In this document: piece by piece, positions 16,665 through 25,428 of the stretch
Layout of the letters: each line of letters opens with the position of its first letter
Numbering within the stretch: the stretch's first letter is position 1
Origin: Bacteroidales bacterium
GTDB lineage: Bacteria > Bacteroidota > Bacteroidia > Bacteroidales > UBA932
Assembly: GCA_017454265.1 (NCBI GenBank)
Contig: JAFTDJ010000016.1
Span: forward strand, 1-58,206
Direction of reading: 5' to 3'
Length of the DNA stretch: 58,206 nt
Program-made: the position numbers and the translations under genes
Notes under the pieces: generated by a model
What the model was told of the DNA's origin: nothing
The model's input: the letters and a program-made list of their open reading frames with translations, nothing else
The model's database searches: none

Positions 16665-18772
16665 TACCGTACCAGATTCATTTCATCCAAAAGGTAAGCT
16701 GCGCCGCCGAACTTGTCCATCATTAGCAGCACATAGCGGATATCCACGCAGATACACCTCTGAAGCTGCGGCTCGAACATGACGTCGCTGCTCATTGCCT
16801 CCCAGTTGCCGTCGAAGGCAAGGCCGATGAGGTTGCCGTCGGCATCCATCACGGGACTGCCGGAGTTGCCACCGGTGATATCCAGATTTGTGAGGAAGCA
16901 GGTCACGAGCTCTCCGTCGGCATTTGCGTACTGACCGTAATCCCTGGCCTCATATATTTCCTTCAGGCGCGCAGGCACGCGGAATTCGTAATTATCAGGG
17001 TCTTCCTTCTCCATCACGCCCTTCAGGGTGGTGTAGTACTTGTACAGCACGCCGTCCTTGGGCTCGTAGCTTTTCACCGTACCGTAAGTGAGGCGGCAGG
17101 TCATATTGGCGTCGGGATAGGAAGGCTCCCCCTTGCGCCACTCCAGCAGGCTTGCGCCGTACGCCTTGGTGGCTTCGGCAAGCGCAGGGCGGGAATTCAA
17201 AACAGCGTCGCGCATAGGAGACATCGTTTCCATTATGGCCTCGCCCAGCTGAACGGCGGGGTCCGAGGCAATCAGCTTCTGGTTGACGGGCTTTGCCGTG
17301 AGCTTTTCTTCCGAGGTAAAGATGCTCTTCTTGAACAGGTTGTCCACAAACTTGCGGGTATCGGTGGAAAGCAGGCTCTTGCCTTTGACTTTGACTGCAT
17401 CCTCAGGATTCACGTTAGCCTTATAGAAATCAATCATTGCCACGGCCACGTCGCGGTCCACACCGGCATCGTAGTCCTTGTATTCGCGCCGGAGGGCCTC
17501 CAGGACAGTGTCAATCGCCTTCTGTTCGTCAACATCCGCATCGGGATTCTGGGCCTTGGATGCAGCGGCCATCTGCAGGCTGCGGTTCATGGCGAGCGCA
17601 AAGTTCACAAGTTCGATACGGCCTATGCTTTCTGTGAGTAAGGTGGCGGCCCGCATAGAAGCAGACGAGCCTTGCACATTCTGCCTGATTTTTTCTATAG
17701 CGCCGCCGTAGGCCTCTGTTCTGGCAGCATCTTCAGCTATCCAGGACTCGAGCTGCTGCTCTTTTTCCTTCTCGCGCGGAATAATCTGAAGCGCTTCGAA
17801 AGCCTCGCGCATTCCTATCCACTTCTTCCATCCGTTGGACGACCCGGAATATTTGCTGGCGTATTGCAGCCCCACTTTTTCGTCGGCACGCATAGCCTTC
17901 CAAAGCACTTCCTGACGCACGCCACGGGCGGCAATGCGTATATTGTTGGTTTCCAGCATCTCCTCCAGCTGAGCTGCGGTCTGGAAACGCTGGGTGCTGC
18001 CGGGATAGCCCATAATCATTGCAAAATCACCCTCCTGAATGCCCTTAAGCGACACTCCGAGGAACTGGCGCGGCACCATAGGCACGTTATCGGGCGAATA
18101 GTCTGCAGGTTCGTTGTCTGTGCCTGCATAGACGCGAAAGCAGGAGAAGTCGCAGGTATGGCGGGGCCACATCCAGTTGTCGGTGTCGCCGCCGAATTTA
18201 CCGGAAGATGCAGGAGGGGCGCCTACAAAGCGTACATCACGGTAAACTTTGGACACAATCAGATAATGCACGTTGTCGTTGTAAAAGTTTACAATACGCA
18301 CCTGGCAGTGAGGATTTGCCTCCTGGGCAGCGGCTATGAGGGCCTGGCGGCTCGCACCGGAGGCTAGCGTATCGGTGACGTCCGTCATACTCTGCAGGAA
18401 ACGCACAGTGAGGCCCGGCACAGGAAGTTCCTCCTCGCGGGATTTCGCCCAGTATCCGTCTTCGAGATAATTGTGCTCCGTACTGGACAGGGACTGGATG
18501 CTGCCGTATCCGCAGTGATGGTTGGTGAGCAGAAGGCCGGAACCGGACACGATTTCTCCGGTACAACCGCCTCCGAACTGCACTATAGCGTCTTTAATGG
18601 AGGAATTGTTGACGCTGTATATCTGCTCCGGGGTGAGCCTGGAGCCGAGATTGCGCATTGCGTCGGCATTCATTTTTTCCAGCAGCGGCAGAAGCCACAT
18701 TCCCTCGTCTGCCATGAGGGGAGAAGAGAGAAACAGCATTGCGCTGGAAAGGGTGATGAGTATTTTCTTCAT
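16664..18772 (-). CDS. S46 family dipeptidyl-peptidase, DPP7-like
   Basis: Periplasmic serine peptidase that removes dipeptides from the N-terminus of oligopeptides, feeding amino-acid catabolism. 702 residues with a signal peptide ending at about residue 21 (PLMADEGMW). The triad regions are intact: TNHHCGYGSIQ (His), FGGDTDNWMWPRH (Asp) and GGNSGSPVMDADGNLIG (Ser). The following FDGNWEAM has Gly at the position that is Arg in the acidic-specific DPP11, so preference for hydrophobic P1 residues (DPP7 type) is expected. Lies 2 bases after rnhB. Confidence 0.93.
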   Translation of the reverse strand: MKKILITLSSAMLFLSSPLMADEGMWLLPLLEKMNADAMRNLGSRLTPEQIYSVNNSSIKDAIVQFGGGCTGEIVSGSGLLLTNHHCGYGSIQSLSSTEHNYLEDGYWAKSREEELPVPGLTVRFLQSMTDVTDTLASGASRQALIAAAQEANPHCQVRIVNFYNDNVHYLIVSKVYRDVRFVGAPPASSGKFGGDTDNWMWPRHTCDFSCFRVYAGTDNEPADYSPDNVPMVPRQFLGVSLKGIQEGDFAMIMGYPGSTQRFQTAAQLEEMLETNNIRIAARGVRQEVLWKAMRADEKVGLQYASKYSGSSNGWKKWIGMREAFEALQIIPREKEKEQQLESWIAEDAARTEAYGGAIEKIRQNVQGSSASMRAATLLTESIGRIELVNFALAMNRSLQMAAASKAQNPDADVDEQKAIDTVLEALRREYKDYDAGVDRDVAVAMIDFYKANVNPEDAVKVKGKSLLSTDTRKFVDNLFKKSIFTSEEKLTAKPVNQKLIASDPAVQLGEAIMETMSPMRDAVLNSRPALAEATKAYGASLLEWRKGEPSYPDANMTCRLTYGTVKSYEPKDGVLYKYYTTLKGVMEKEDPDNYEFRVPARLKEIYEARDYGQYANADGELVTCFLTNLDITGGNSGSPVMDADGNLIGLAFDGNWEAMSSDVMFEPQLQRCICVDIRYVLLMMDKFGGAAYLLDEMNLVR

Positions 18773-18774
18773 AT

Positions 18775-19386
18775 TCAGAATAATGTTGGTTCCAATTCTT
18801 TGGGGTGAAACGACTTACGGTGCTCCGGGGTAAAGCCCAGACGCTTTATCGCTTCTATGTGCTCAGGGGTGGGGTAACCTGCGTTATGCTCCCAGCCATA
18901 TCCCGGATACTCCCTGGCAAGAGCCTCCATACGTTCGTCCCTCCAGGTCTTGGCCAGTACAGACGCTGCAGCGATGCTGGCATAAGTAGCATCCCCGTGC
19001 ACTACCGTGGAGTACGGAATGCCGTCGAAAGGGATAAAGCGGTTTCCGTCTATCAGAAGATAGTCCGGCCTGATTTTCAACGCACGGACGGCCCTTTGCA
19101 TACCGGTAATGCTTGCCTTCAGGATATTGAGGCGGTCAATTTCTTCCGCTTCCACTGCCGCTACGGCCCAGGAAAGCGCCTCCCTCTCAATGACGGGACG
19201 GAGAGCCTCTCGGGCTTTTCGGCTCATTTGCTTGGAATCGTTAAGCAAAGGATGGTGAAAATCGGGCGGAAGTATCACGGCGGCAGCATACACCGGGCCG
19301 GCGAGGGGACCGCGTCCAGCCTCGTCGCAACCGGCTTCCGTACGACCTTGCTGCATATATGGGAGCAATGATATAATCCGTTGCAT
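18775..19386 (-). CDS. rnhB: Ribonuclease HII
   Basis: Cleaves the RNA strand of RNA-DNA hybrids and removes misincorporated ribonucleotides. 203 residues. Catalytic motif [15 protein letters not shown], then [12 protein letters not shown] and [12 protein letters not shown] carry the remaining acidic site and lysine. The ATG at 19386 is chosen over an ATG three codons earlier because a TAACTTTG box ends 6 bases upstream. The preceding residues SLLPYM align with the usual N-terminus of Bacteroidota RNase HII. First gene of a four-gene operon. Confidence 0.93.
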   Translation of the reverse strand: MQRIISLLPYMQQGRTEAGCDEAGRGPLAGPVYAAAVILPPDFHHPLLNDSKQMSRKAREALRPVIEREALSWAVAAVEAEEIDRLNILKASITGMQRAVRALKIRPDYLLIDGNRFIPFDGIPYSTVVHGDATYASIAAASVLAKTWRDERMEALAREYPGYGWEHNAGYPTPEHIEAIKRLGFTPEHRKSFHPKELEPTLF

Positions 19387-19392
19387 ACTTCG

Positions 19393-19424
19393 CAAAGTTA
19401 ATCACAATTGCGAAAACACACAAC
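19393..19424 (-). promoter_or_regulatory. Promoter of the rnhB operon
   Basis: On the minus strand GTTG (19421-19424), 20 bases, TAACTTTG (19393-19400). One mismatch in the -33 element. The box ends 6 bases before the ATG of rnhB. Confidence 0.6.
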
Positions 19425-19437
19425 TGCAAAGGAGCCC

Positions 19438-19791
19438 TCAGCGCCTGGATTTGCCGGATTGCTCCAGAAGGAGGGCTATACGATCGCTGAGCTTGCCGAC
19501 AGCGGCGCCGAGTTCTTCCACTTTTTCTTCCAGAGAATTTATTTTGTCTTCCAGGTTGCCGCTTTGCAAATATCCGTGGGTAAGCCCCGGCTTTTCACCG
19601 AATATGATTTCTTCCTCGCTCATGCCCATCACGGAGGCGAAGCGGGAGAAACTTTTGCTGTACAGTCTGGTCTTTCCCGTTTCGAAGTTGTTGTACGTGG
19701 TCCGTTCCACGTCCATCAGGTCCGCCATCTGGTCCTGGGAGTAGCCGTTGCTGGTCCTTATCCTCCGGATGTTTTCTAGTACTTTAGACAT
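19438..19791 (-). CDS. XRE-type helix-turn-helix regulator with C-terminal coiled coil
   Basis: 117 residues from the ATG at 19791. HTH_3 domain at about 1-60: MSKVLENIRRIRTSNGYSQD, then MADLMDVERTTYNNFETGKT. Residues 75-112 form a heptad-like coiled coil (LEDKINSLEEKVEELGAAVG), probably for dimerisation. An ATG at 19866 would add 25 residues, but a TAATTTTG box at 19810-19817 lies inside that extension, so the shorter form is preferred. Regulated genes are unknown. Confidence 0.85.
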   Translation of the reverse strand: MSKVLENIRRIRTSNGYSQDQMADLMDVERTTYNNFETGKTRLYSKSFSRFASVMGMSEEEIIFGEKPGLTHGYLQSGNLEDKINSLEEKVEELGAAVGKLSDRIALLLEQSGKSRR

Positions 19792-19809
19792 ACTATCGAG
19801 TTGCGAAAA

Positions 19810-19817
19810 CAAAATTA
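19810..19817 (-). promoter_or_regulatory. -7 box of the XRE regulator gene
   Basis: TAATTTTG on the minus strand, 18 bases before the ATG at 19791; no clear -33 element at the usual spacing. It decides the start of the regulator gene. Confidence 0.45.
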
Positions 19818-19988
19818 ACGCATCATCGCGGCTTATCCCATAGTGGTTTTTTGGACATTTTTCCATAAAAATTGGACAAAAATCAAAAAAAACAACAAAA
19901 AGTGTTTTTTACCCCTGTTTTTACCCCCTGGGAAAAGTTGGAAATTCTTGAACAACTGTCCATATTTGCGGCACAAAACGACGGCATT

Positions 19989-20177
19989 ATGACAGAAAAA
20001 GTTTATTCAGAATTCGCATCCCTGCTCGAGACGGGCAGGTTCGACAGTTATGAAGCGATTTGCACGCAACTTAAAGTGTGTCCGGACGACCTGGACGAGA
20101 TGCTTATGGACGAGTTGGGATATACCGGGAGTGAAGTGTTCGATGAATATTTTGGTAATCGGTGTAAAAATTATTAG
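19989..20177 (+). CDS. Small acidic protein of unknown function
   Basis: 62 residues from the ATG at 19989, ending VCPDDLDEMLMDELGYTGSE and then VFDEYFGNR. Not recognised; mostly helical, acidic, with the look of a small regulatory or DNA-binding-like fold (FDSYEAICTQLKVCPDDLDE resembles a helix-turn-helix). The frame is open upstream to a TTG at 19872, giving 101 residues, but a promoter-like TTGG-N19-CATATTTG (19938-19968) falls inside the extension. It precedes the EF-G2 gene by 40 bases, whose promoter overlaps its 3' end. Confidence 0.55.
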   Translation: MTEKVYSEFASLLETGRFDSYEAICTQLKVCPDDLDEMLMDELGYTGSEVFDEYFGNRCKNY

Positions 20178-20182
20178 ATTTG
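20151..20182 (+). promoter_or_regulatory. Promoter of the EF-G2 gene
   Basis: TTTG at 20151-20154, 20 bases, TAGATTTG at 20175-20182, a full consensus match. It overlaps the end of the small ORF and leaves a 35-base leader before the ATG at 20218, so EF-G2 can be transcribed on its own. Confidence 0.7.
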
Positions 20183-20217
20183 CGGACTGTGACAATAATT
20201 AACAACACCTGATACAA

Positions 20218-22329
20218 ATGAAAGAATACTCCACCAAAGACGTACGCAATGTTGTCCTGCTCGGCGCAACCAAATCCGGCAAGACCACGTTGGCGGAAGC
20301 TATGCTCTATGAGGGTAAGGTTATCACCCGAATGGGCTCCATCGAAGACAAGAACACATTGTCCGACAGTAATGAACTGGAAAAAATCAACCAGCGTTCC
20401 ATTTATGCCACTCCTTTGTACACAGAGTACGGCGGATGCAAGATCAACTTCATCGACGCTCCCGGTTCCGACGACTTCATCGGCGGAGCATACTCGGCGT
20501 TCCGCGTCTGCGAGAGCGGCGTACTCGTTATCAATGCACAGCAGGGCGTGGAAGTAGGCACCGACAGCTTTATCCGCAGGGCCGAAGCCCAGAAGCTCCC
20601 TATGATAGTGGCAGTGAACCAGCTCGACGCCGACAAGGCAGACTGGGACAACGTGCAGGCGTCCATGAAGGAGACTTTCGAAGGCAAGATGGTCAACATC
20701 CAGTTCCCCACCGCTACCGGAGCCGCATTCGACGGATTCGTTGACGTGCTCACGATGAAGTACTACCGCTTCAAGGACGACAAGGGCACCCGCGAAGACC
20801 TCGAAATCCCTGCCGAGTATGCAGACCAGGCCGAGGAGTACCGCGAGGCTCTCATCGAGAAGGCCGCAGAATTCGACGACGCCCTGATGGAGAAATACTT
20901 CGAAGAGGGAACCCTCAGCGAGGAAGAGATTCACAGCGGACTCAACAAGGGTATCGTCAGCGGCGAGGTTTATCCCGTATTCTGCGTCTGCGGAAAGAAG
21001 GACATCGGCGTAAAGCGCCTGCTTGAGTTCATCAAGGACGTCGCCCCTGTGCCCGCAGTGAAGGAAGACGGCCCCGCCTCCCTGTTCATCTACAAGAACG
21101 ACGTGGAGCAGCACCTCGGAGAAGTTTCCTACTTCAAGGTAATGAGCGGCACCCTTACCACCGGCATGGACCTGGAAGATCCCGTGAGCGGCAACAAAGA
21201 CCGTTTCTCCGCCATCTACGCAGTGGCCGGTTCCAAGAAGGAGCCTGTTACCAACCTTCACGCAGGTGATTTCGGATGCGCCGTGAAACTCAAGAACAGC
21301 AAGTCCAGCACCACCCTTTCCCTGCCCGGTTCCGGCATCAACTACGACCGCATCCAATATCCTGCCCCAAAGTACCGTTGCGCCATCAAGGCCAAGGTTC
21401 AGCAGGACGACCAGAAACTCGGCGACGCCCTGAAGAAGATTGCGTCCCAGGATCCTACCGTCATCGTAGAGTATTCAAAGGAACTCCGTCAGACCATTCT
21501 CTCGGGCAACGGTGAGCAGCATATAAACATCGTAAAGTGGCGTCTGAACAACGAATTCGGCCTGGAAGTCGAACTCTTCGCCCCCAAGGTGCCTTACCGT
21601 GAGACCATCACCAAGGTCGCGAGTGCCCAGTACCGTCACAAGAAGCAGTCCGGCGGCGCCGGTCAGTTCGGTGAGGTACACCTGCTCGTATGCCCTGCAG
21701 AAGGCGACCTCAACACCAAGTTTATGATCAACGGCAAGGAGACCCAGCTGAATGTGAAGACCCAGGATATTACCGAACTCGAATGGGGCGGCAAACTGGA
21801 GTTCTACAACTGCGTTGTCGGTGGCGCCATCGACCTCGGCTTCATGCCCGCCATCCTCAAGGGTATCAAGGAAAGAATGGTAGAAGGACCTCTCACCGGC
21901 TCCTACGCCCGTGACATCCGCGTGTTTGTGTACGACGGCAAGATGCACCCGGTGGACTCCAAGGAAATCGCCTTCATCATTGCAGGCCGAAACGCCTTCC
22001 GTGAGGCTTTCCGTAACGCCGGTCCCAAGATCCTCGAGCCTATCTACAACGTAGAAGTCATGACTCCGAGCGAGTACCAGGGTTCTGTCATGTCCGACCT
22101 CCAGAACCGCCGCGGTATCCTCGGCGACATGGGTGCAGACAAGGGCTTCGCTATACTTCGCGCACGCGTGCCTCTGGCAGAGCTCTACCGCTACTCCACA
22201 ACCCTGAGCTCACTCACCGCCGGTTCCGCAACCTTCACCATGGAGTTTGCAGACTACCAGCCGGTACCCGGTGACGTCCAGACCAAACTCCTCGCAGACT
22301 ACGCTGCACAGGAGAAGGAGGAAGACTAA
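20218..22329 (+). CDS. fusA2: EF-G2, elongation factor G paralogue with altered GTPase site
   Basis: 703-residue EF-G family protein with all five domains. The G1 loop is GATKSGKT (16-23) instead of AHIDAGKT; the G3 motif is DAPGSDDF (80-87), with Ser84 where EF-G has the catalytic His of DTPGHVDF; G4 is NQLD (134-137) rather than NKMD. These changes match Bacteroides EF-G2, reported to support slow translocation without GTP hydrolysis during carbon limitation. Domain IV (EWGGKLEFYNCVVGGAIDLG) and the C-terminus are intact. A strong terminator follows. The function here is inferred from the family. Confidence 0.9.
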   Translation: MKEYSTKDVRNVVLLGATKSGKTTLAEAMLYEGKVITRMGSIEDKNTLSDSNELEKINQRSIYATPLYTEYGGCKINFIDAPGSDDFIGGAYSAFRVCESGVLVINAQQGVEVGTDSFIRRAEAQKLPMIVAVNQLDADKADWDNVQASMKETFEGKMVNIQFPTATGAAFDGFVDVLTMKYYRFKDDKGTREDLEIPAEYADQAEEYREALIEKAAEFDDALMEKYFEEGTLSEEEIHSGLNKGIVSGEVYPVFCVCGKKDIGVKRLLEFIKDVAPVPAVKEDGPASLFIYKNDVEQHLGEVSYFKVMSGTLTTGMDLEDPVSGNKDRFSAIYAVAGSKKEPVTNLHAGDFGCAVKLKNSKSSTTLSLPGSGINYDRIQYPAPKYRCAIKAKVQQDDQKLGDALKKIASQDPTVIVEYSKELRQTILSGNGEQHINIVKWRLNNEFGLEVELFAPKVPYRETITKVASAQYRHKKQSGGAGQFGEVHLLVCPAEGDLNTKFMINGKETQLNVKTQDITELEWGGKLEFYNCVVGGAIDLGFMPAILKGIKERMVEGPLTGSYARDIRVFVYDGKMHPVDSKEIAFIIAGRNAFREAFRNAGPKILEPIYNVEVMTPSEYQGSVMSDLQNRRGILGDMGADKGFAILRARVPLAELYRYSTTLSSLTAGSATFTMEFADYQPVPGDVQTKLLADYAAQEKEED

Positions 22330-22345
22330 TTCCGACACTTCCAAT

Positions 22346-22380
22346 AAAAAGCAGGCGGCCTGGACGGTCGCCTGCTTTTT
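22346..22380. terminator. Bidirectional intrinsic terminator between EF-G2 and murB
   Basis: Hairpin AAAAAGCAGGCGGCC, loop TGGAC, GGTCGCCTGCTTTTT: a 15-bp stem flanked by A and T runs, so it can end transcripts from both convergent genes. It touches the murB stop codon (22380-22382). Confidence 0.92.
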
Positions 22381-23378
22381 TATAGATGCTCAACCTCAGG
22401 GCTAAGCGTCACGCCGAAGCGCTCGTGTACGGTGGCTACTATCCGTCGCTCAAGTTCCAGTACATCGTCGGGCGCGGCATCGCCACTCGCGTTCACAATC
22501 ACCAGCGGCTGCTTTTCGTACACTGCCGCGCCTCCGGCCTTTTCGCCCTTCAGGCCGCACTGGTCTATCAGCCAGGCGGCAGGCACTTTCACCATACCCC
22601 CCGGAAGGATAAAGTGGGGGACGGTTACACCAGGAACCGAATCGCTGATCCACGCAAGGTCAATGGCACTTATCACCGGGTTCTTGAAAAACGAGCCGGC
22701 GCTTCCGGTATCTTCCGGATCAGGCAGTTTCCCACGTCGTATGGCGATTACCGCATCCCTCACCGACTGGGGGCTGGAGGCATCCACGCCGGAGAGACCC
22801 TTGTATTCCAGCCGGGGTCTTGCCTTACGGGAAACGCGCAGAAGAACGGACGTTACAACATATCTGCCGGCAGCTTCTTTGAACATAGACTCGCGATATC
22901 CATATCCGCACTCCGCGACGGTGAATTTACAGCGCCTGCGCTCCTGCAGGTCGAAGCAGCTCACGCCTGAGACAATGTCCTTGAACTCTACTCCGTAGGC
23001 TCCTATATTCTGCACGGCCGCCGCTCCCACTTCTCCCGGAATAAGGGAGAGGTTTTCTGCGCCCCAAAGGGAGTGGGAGCAAAGTTCGGCCACCAGATTG
23101 TCCCAACGCACACCCCCTCCGGCTATCACCGGCACTTCGTCCAAGCCCATATCCACATACTTGATATGGCGTATGGCCGAGTGCAGTATAGTTCCGGGGA
23201 AATCTTTGGTAAACAGCAGGTTGGAGCCTTCTCCTATATGCCTGACCGGGCGGGGCAGCGAGTCGAAATCCAGGCCGGCAAGCTCTTCCACGTTTTCATA
23301 TTCAATATAGCAGGCGCAGCGCACCTTCATTCGGAAGGTGTTATGGGCGCTCAAATCATAATCGTACATCAGCTTCAT
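22380..23378 (-). CDS. murB: UDP-N-acetylenolpyruvoylglucosamine reductase
   Basis: Reduces UDP-GlcNAc-enolpyruvate to UDP-MurNAc with NADPH, second step of peptidoglycan precursor synthesis. 332 residues. FAD-binding GEGSNLLFT, IPGEVGAAAVQNIGAYG and the catalytic serine region GSAGSFFKNPV are present, with the long C-terminal domain of type I MurB. The start is set at 23378, before YDYDLSAHNTFRMK; longer open frames upstream cross the divergent promoter. murA, the preceding pathway step, is at 28269. Confidence 0.93.
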   Translation of the reverse strand: MKLMYDYDLSAHNTFRMKVRCACYIEYENVEELAGLDFDSLPRPVRHIGEGSNLLFTKDFPGTILHSAIRHIKYVDMGLDEVPVIAGGGVRWDNLVAELCSHSLWGAENLSLIPGEVGAAAVQNIGAYGVEFKDIVSGVSCFDLQERRRCKFTVAECGYGYRESMFKEAAGRYVVTSVLLRVSRKARPRLEYKGLSGVDASSPQSVRDAVIAIRRGKLPDPEDTGSAGSFFKNPVISAIDLAWISDSVPGVTVPHFILPGGMVKVPAAWLIDQCGLKGEKAGGAAVYEKQPLVIVNASGDAAPDDVLELERRIVATVHERFGVTLSPEVEHL

Positions 23379-23383
23379 CGACA

Positions 23384-23410
23384 CAAAGATAAAAAAAATA
23401 CATATCTTTG
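23384..23410. promoter_or_regulatory. Divergent promoter pair, mirrored -7 boxes
   Basis: CAAAGATA (23384-23391, read as TATCTTTG on the minus strand for murB) and TATCTTTG (23403-23410, plus strand for the S51/ATP-grasp gene) form an inverted repeat separated by 11 A-rich bases. They end 5 and 7 bases before the respective ATGs. Neither has a clear -33 TTTG. Confidence 0.6.
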
Positions 23411-23417
23411 CGCTCCG

Positions 23418-25358
23418 ATGACGCTGATACTTACAGGCAGTCCCACCCGCTACGGGGAAGACAGGTTTACAGAAGACAACGGCTTTCTGGCTACCGTGAA
23501 AGCGGAGCTCGCCGCCGCCGTATCCCGGCGCCACCCGTCCTCCGCCCATGCGATGACACTCCTTGTCAGCGCCGCTCCCGACGACGAGAAATTCACCGAC
23601 AGCGTAATGGAAGGCATGAGCCGCTGCATCCGCAACTCCGGAATACGCCTCTCCGGCATCACCATGCTCGACCGCAGAAACTCCTCGCAGGTGCAGGCGC
23701 TTGTGCAGCAAGCCGACTGGATCATCCTTTGCGGCGGACACGTTCCTACCCAGAACAAGTTCATTAACGACATTGGCCTCAAGGATTTGCTAAAAGGCTT
23801 CGACGGGCTTGCAATGGGATGCAGCGCCGGCTCCATGAACTGCGCCGACGTAGTTTACTCTCACCCCGAGATGCCCGGAGAAGCGGCAGACCCGTCTTAC
23901 AGGCGCTGGCTCCGGGGCCTCGGCCTTACACAGATACAAATTATTCCTCACTATTATCAAGTGCGGGGCATGAAGCTGGACGGGCGCAGGCTCTTCGAGG
24001 ACGTGCTGTTCCTGGACAGCTGGAGGCACACTTTCTACACCTTCCCCGACGGTGGTTACATACTTTGCAAAGACGGCCGGCAGACACTGCACGGTACCGC
24101 CTGGGTTATTTCCAACGGCGCAATGCGCCAGATATCGTCTGAAAATAAAGTGTATACTTTTATGAACGCAGTTTTTATTTCCCCCCATTTTCCTCAGACC
24201 TACAGTCATTTCTGCGCGGGCCTGAAGGCTGACGGAGTCAACGTGCTCGGCATTGCCGACGCCCCATACGGAGAGCTTTCACAGGAGCTTCGCAGTTCGC
24301 TGACCGAGTATTATCAGGTGCGCAATCTCGAAGACTACGACGAAGTTTACCGGGCTGTGGCGTGGTTTGCCCATAAATACGGACGCATAGACTGGATTGA
24401 GTCCAACAACGAATACTGGCTGGAGCAGGACGCCCGCCTGCGCACCGACTTCAATGTCTGTTCCGGTATCAAATCCGACCGCATCTCCTCCATAAAAGAG
24501 AAGTCGGAGATGAAAAAATTCTATGCCGCAGGCAATATTCCCACTGCACGGCAGATAAAGGCCGCTGAAGGTCTCAAGGCTGTTCTCGCATTCACCAAAA
24601 AGACCGGCTATCCCATAATTGCCAAGCCGGACAACGGAGTGGGCGCCAGCGGGACTTTCAAGTTAAACTCCGACAAGGAACTTAAATCCTGGTTCGAGGA
24701 CCACGCAAACAACTACGAGGCCTTTGTTGTGGAGGAGTTCATTACCGGCCTCCTGGTGAGTTACGATGCCATCTTCAACTCTATGATGGAACCGATATTC
24801 GAGAACAACAGCGTATTCCCCACGCCGATCATGAACATAGTCAACGAGAATCTGGACAGCTGCTACTGGACTAATAAGACAGTGCCCTCAAAACTTGCGG
24901 CAATCGGACGGCGAACAGTAAAGGCGTTCGGTATCAAGAGCCGTTTCGTACATCTGGAGTTCTTCCAGCTCGACCGCGACCGCGAAGGACTTGGCAAGAA
25001 AGGCGACTACGTGGGTCTGGAGGTAAATATGCGCCCGCCGGGAGGTTTCACCCCGGACATGATGAACTTCGCCCACAGCACCGACGTCTTTCAGATCTGG
25101 GCCGATATGGTAGCTTTTGACGAGCGCCGCAAACAGGAAGGCGAACAGTTCTACTGCGCTTACGCCAGCCGGCGCGACTCCCACCGCTACAAGCGTTCCC
25201 ACCAGGAGGTGCTCGCACGCTACGCTGCCGACCTGTGCATGTGCGACCGCATGCCGGACGCACTCGCCGACGCGCTGGGAAATCAGGTTTATATAGCACG
25301 CTTCCGCACGCAGAAAGAAATCGAGCCCTTCTTCAGATTTGTCTGCGAGCAGGCTTGA
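23418..25358 (+). CDS. Fusion of S51-type peptidase and ATP-grasp ligase
   Basis: 646 residues. Residues 1-248 are a class I glutamine amidotransferase-like fold of the S51 (dipeptidase E/cyanophycinase) type: LCGGHVPTQNKFINDIG and nucleophile elbow GCSAGSMNCA (Ser136), then IIPHYY. Residues 249-646 start with MNAVFISPHFPQTYSHFC and form an ATP-grasp domain: YPIIAKPDNGVGASGT, FVVEEFITG and VGLEVNMRPPGG. ATP-grasp enzymes join carboxylates to amines; S51 enzymes cut Asp-containing peptides. One protein would therefore make and break, or make and trim, a small peptide-like compound. Substrate unknown. An internal ATG at 24162 could allow the ligase alone. Confidence 0.85.
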   Translation: MTLILTGSPTRYGEDRFTEDNGFLATVKAELAAAVSRRHPSSAHAMTLLVSAAPDDEKFTDSVMEGMSRCIRNSGIRLSGITMLDRRNSSQVQALVQQADWIILCGGHVPTQNKFINDIGLKDLLKGFDGLAMGCSAGSMNCADVVYSHPEMPGEAADPSYRRWLRGLGLTQIQIIPHYYQVRGMKLDGRRLFEDVLFLDSWRHTFYTFPDGGYILCKDGRQTLHGTAWVISNGAMRQISSENKVYTFMNAVFISPHFPQTYSHFCAGLKADGVNVLGIADAPYGELSQELRSSLTEYYQVRNLEDYDEVYRAVAWFAHKYGRIDWIESNNEYWLEQDARLRTDFNVCSGIKSDRISSIKEKSEMKKFYAAGNIPTARQIKAAEGLKAVLAFTKKTGYPIIAKPDNGVGASGTFKLNSDKELKSWFEDHANNYEAFVVEEFITGLLVSYDAIFNSMMEPIFENNSVFPTPIMNIVNENLDSCYWTNKTVPSKLAAIGRRTVKAFGIKSRFVHLEFFQLDRDREGLGKKGDYVGLEVNMRPPGGFTPDMMNFAHSTDVFQIWADMVAFDERRKQEGEQFYCAYASRRDSHRYKRSHQEVLARYAADLCMCDRMPDALADALGNQVYIARFRTQKEIEPFFRFVCEQA

Positions 25359-25392
25359 CGCCTGTGAGTGTCGGTATGTAGTATAATTTTGT

Positions 25393-25400
25393 TAAATTTG
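25393..25400 (+). promoter_or_regulatory. -7 box of aspS
   Basis: TAAATTTG, 28 bases before the ATG of aspS; no good TTTG at -33. Gives aspS its own start site after the fusion gene. Confidence 0.5.
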
Positions 25401-25428
25401 CAATCTTGAACATCAGACGCATATCCAT

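Noticed and set aside
20104-21357. 417-codon frame antisense to EF-G2
   Set aside because: Long antisense frames are common in GC-rich genes here (also at 26035-27015 and 15273-16697). The sense frame is a full, recognisable gene.
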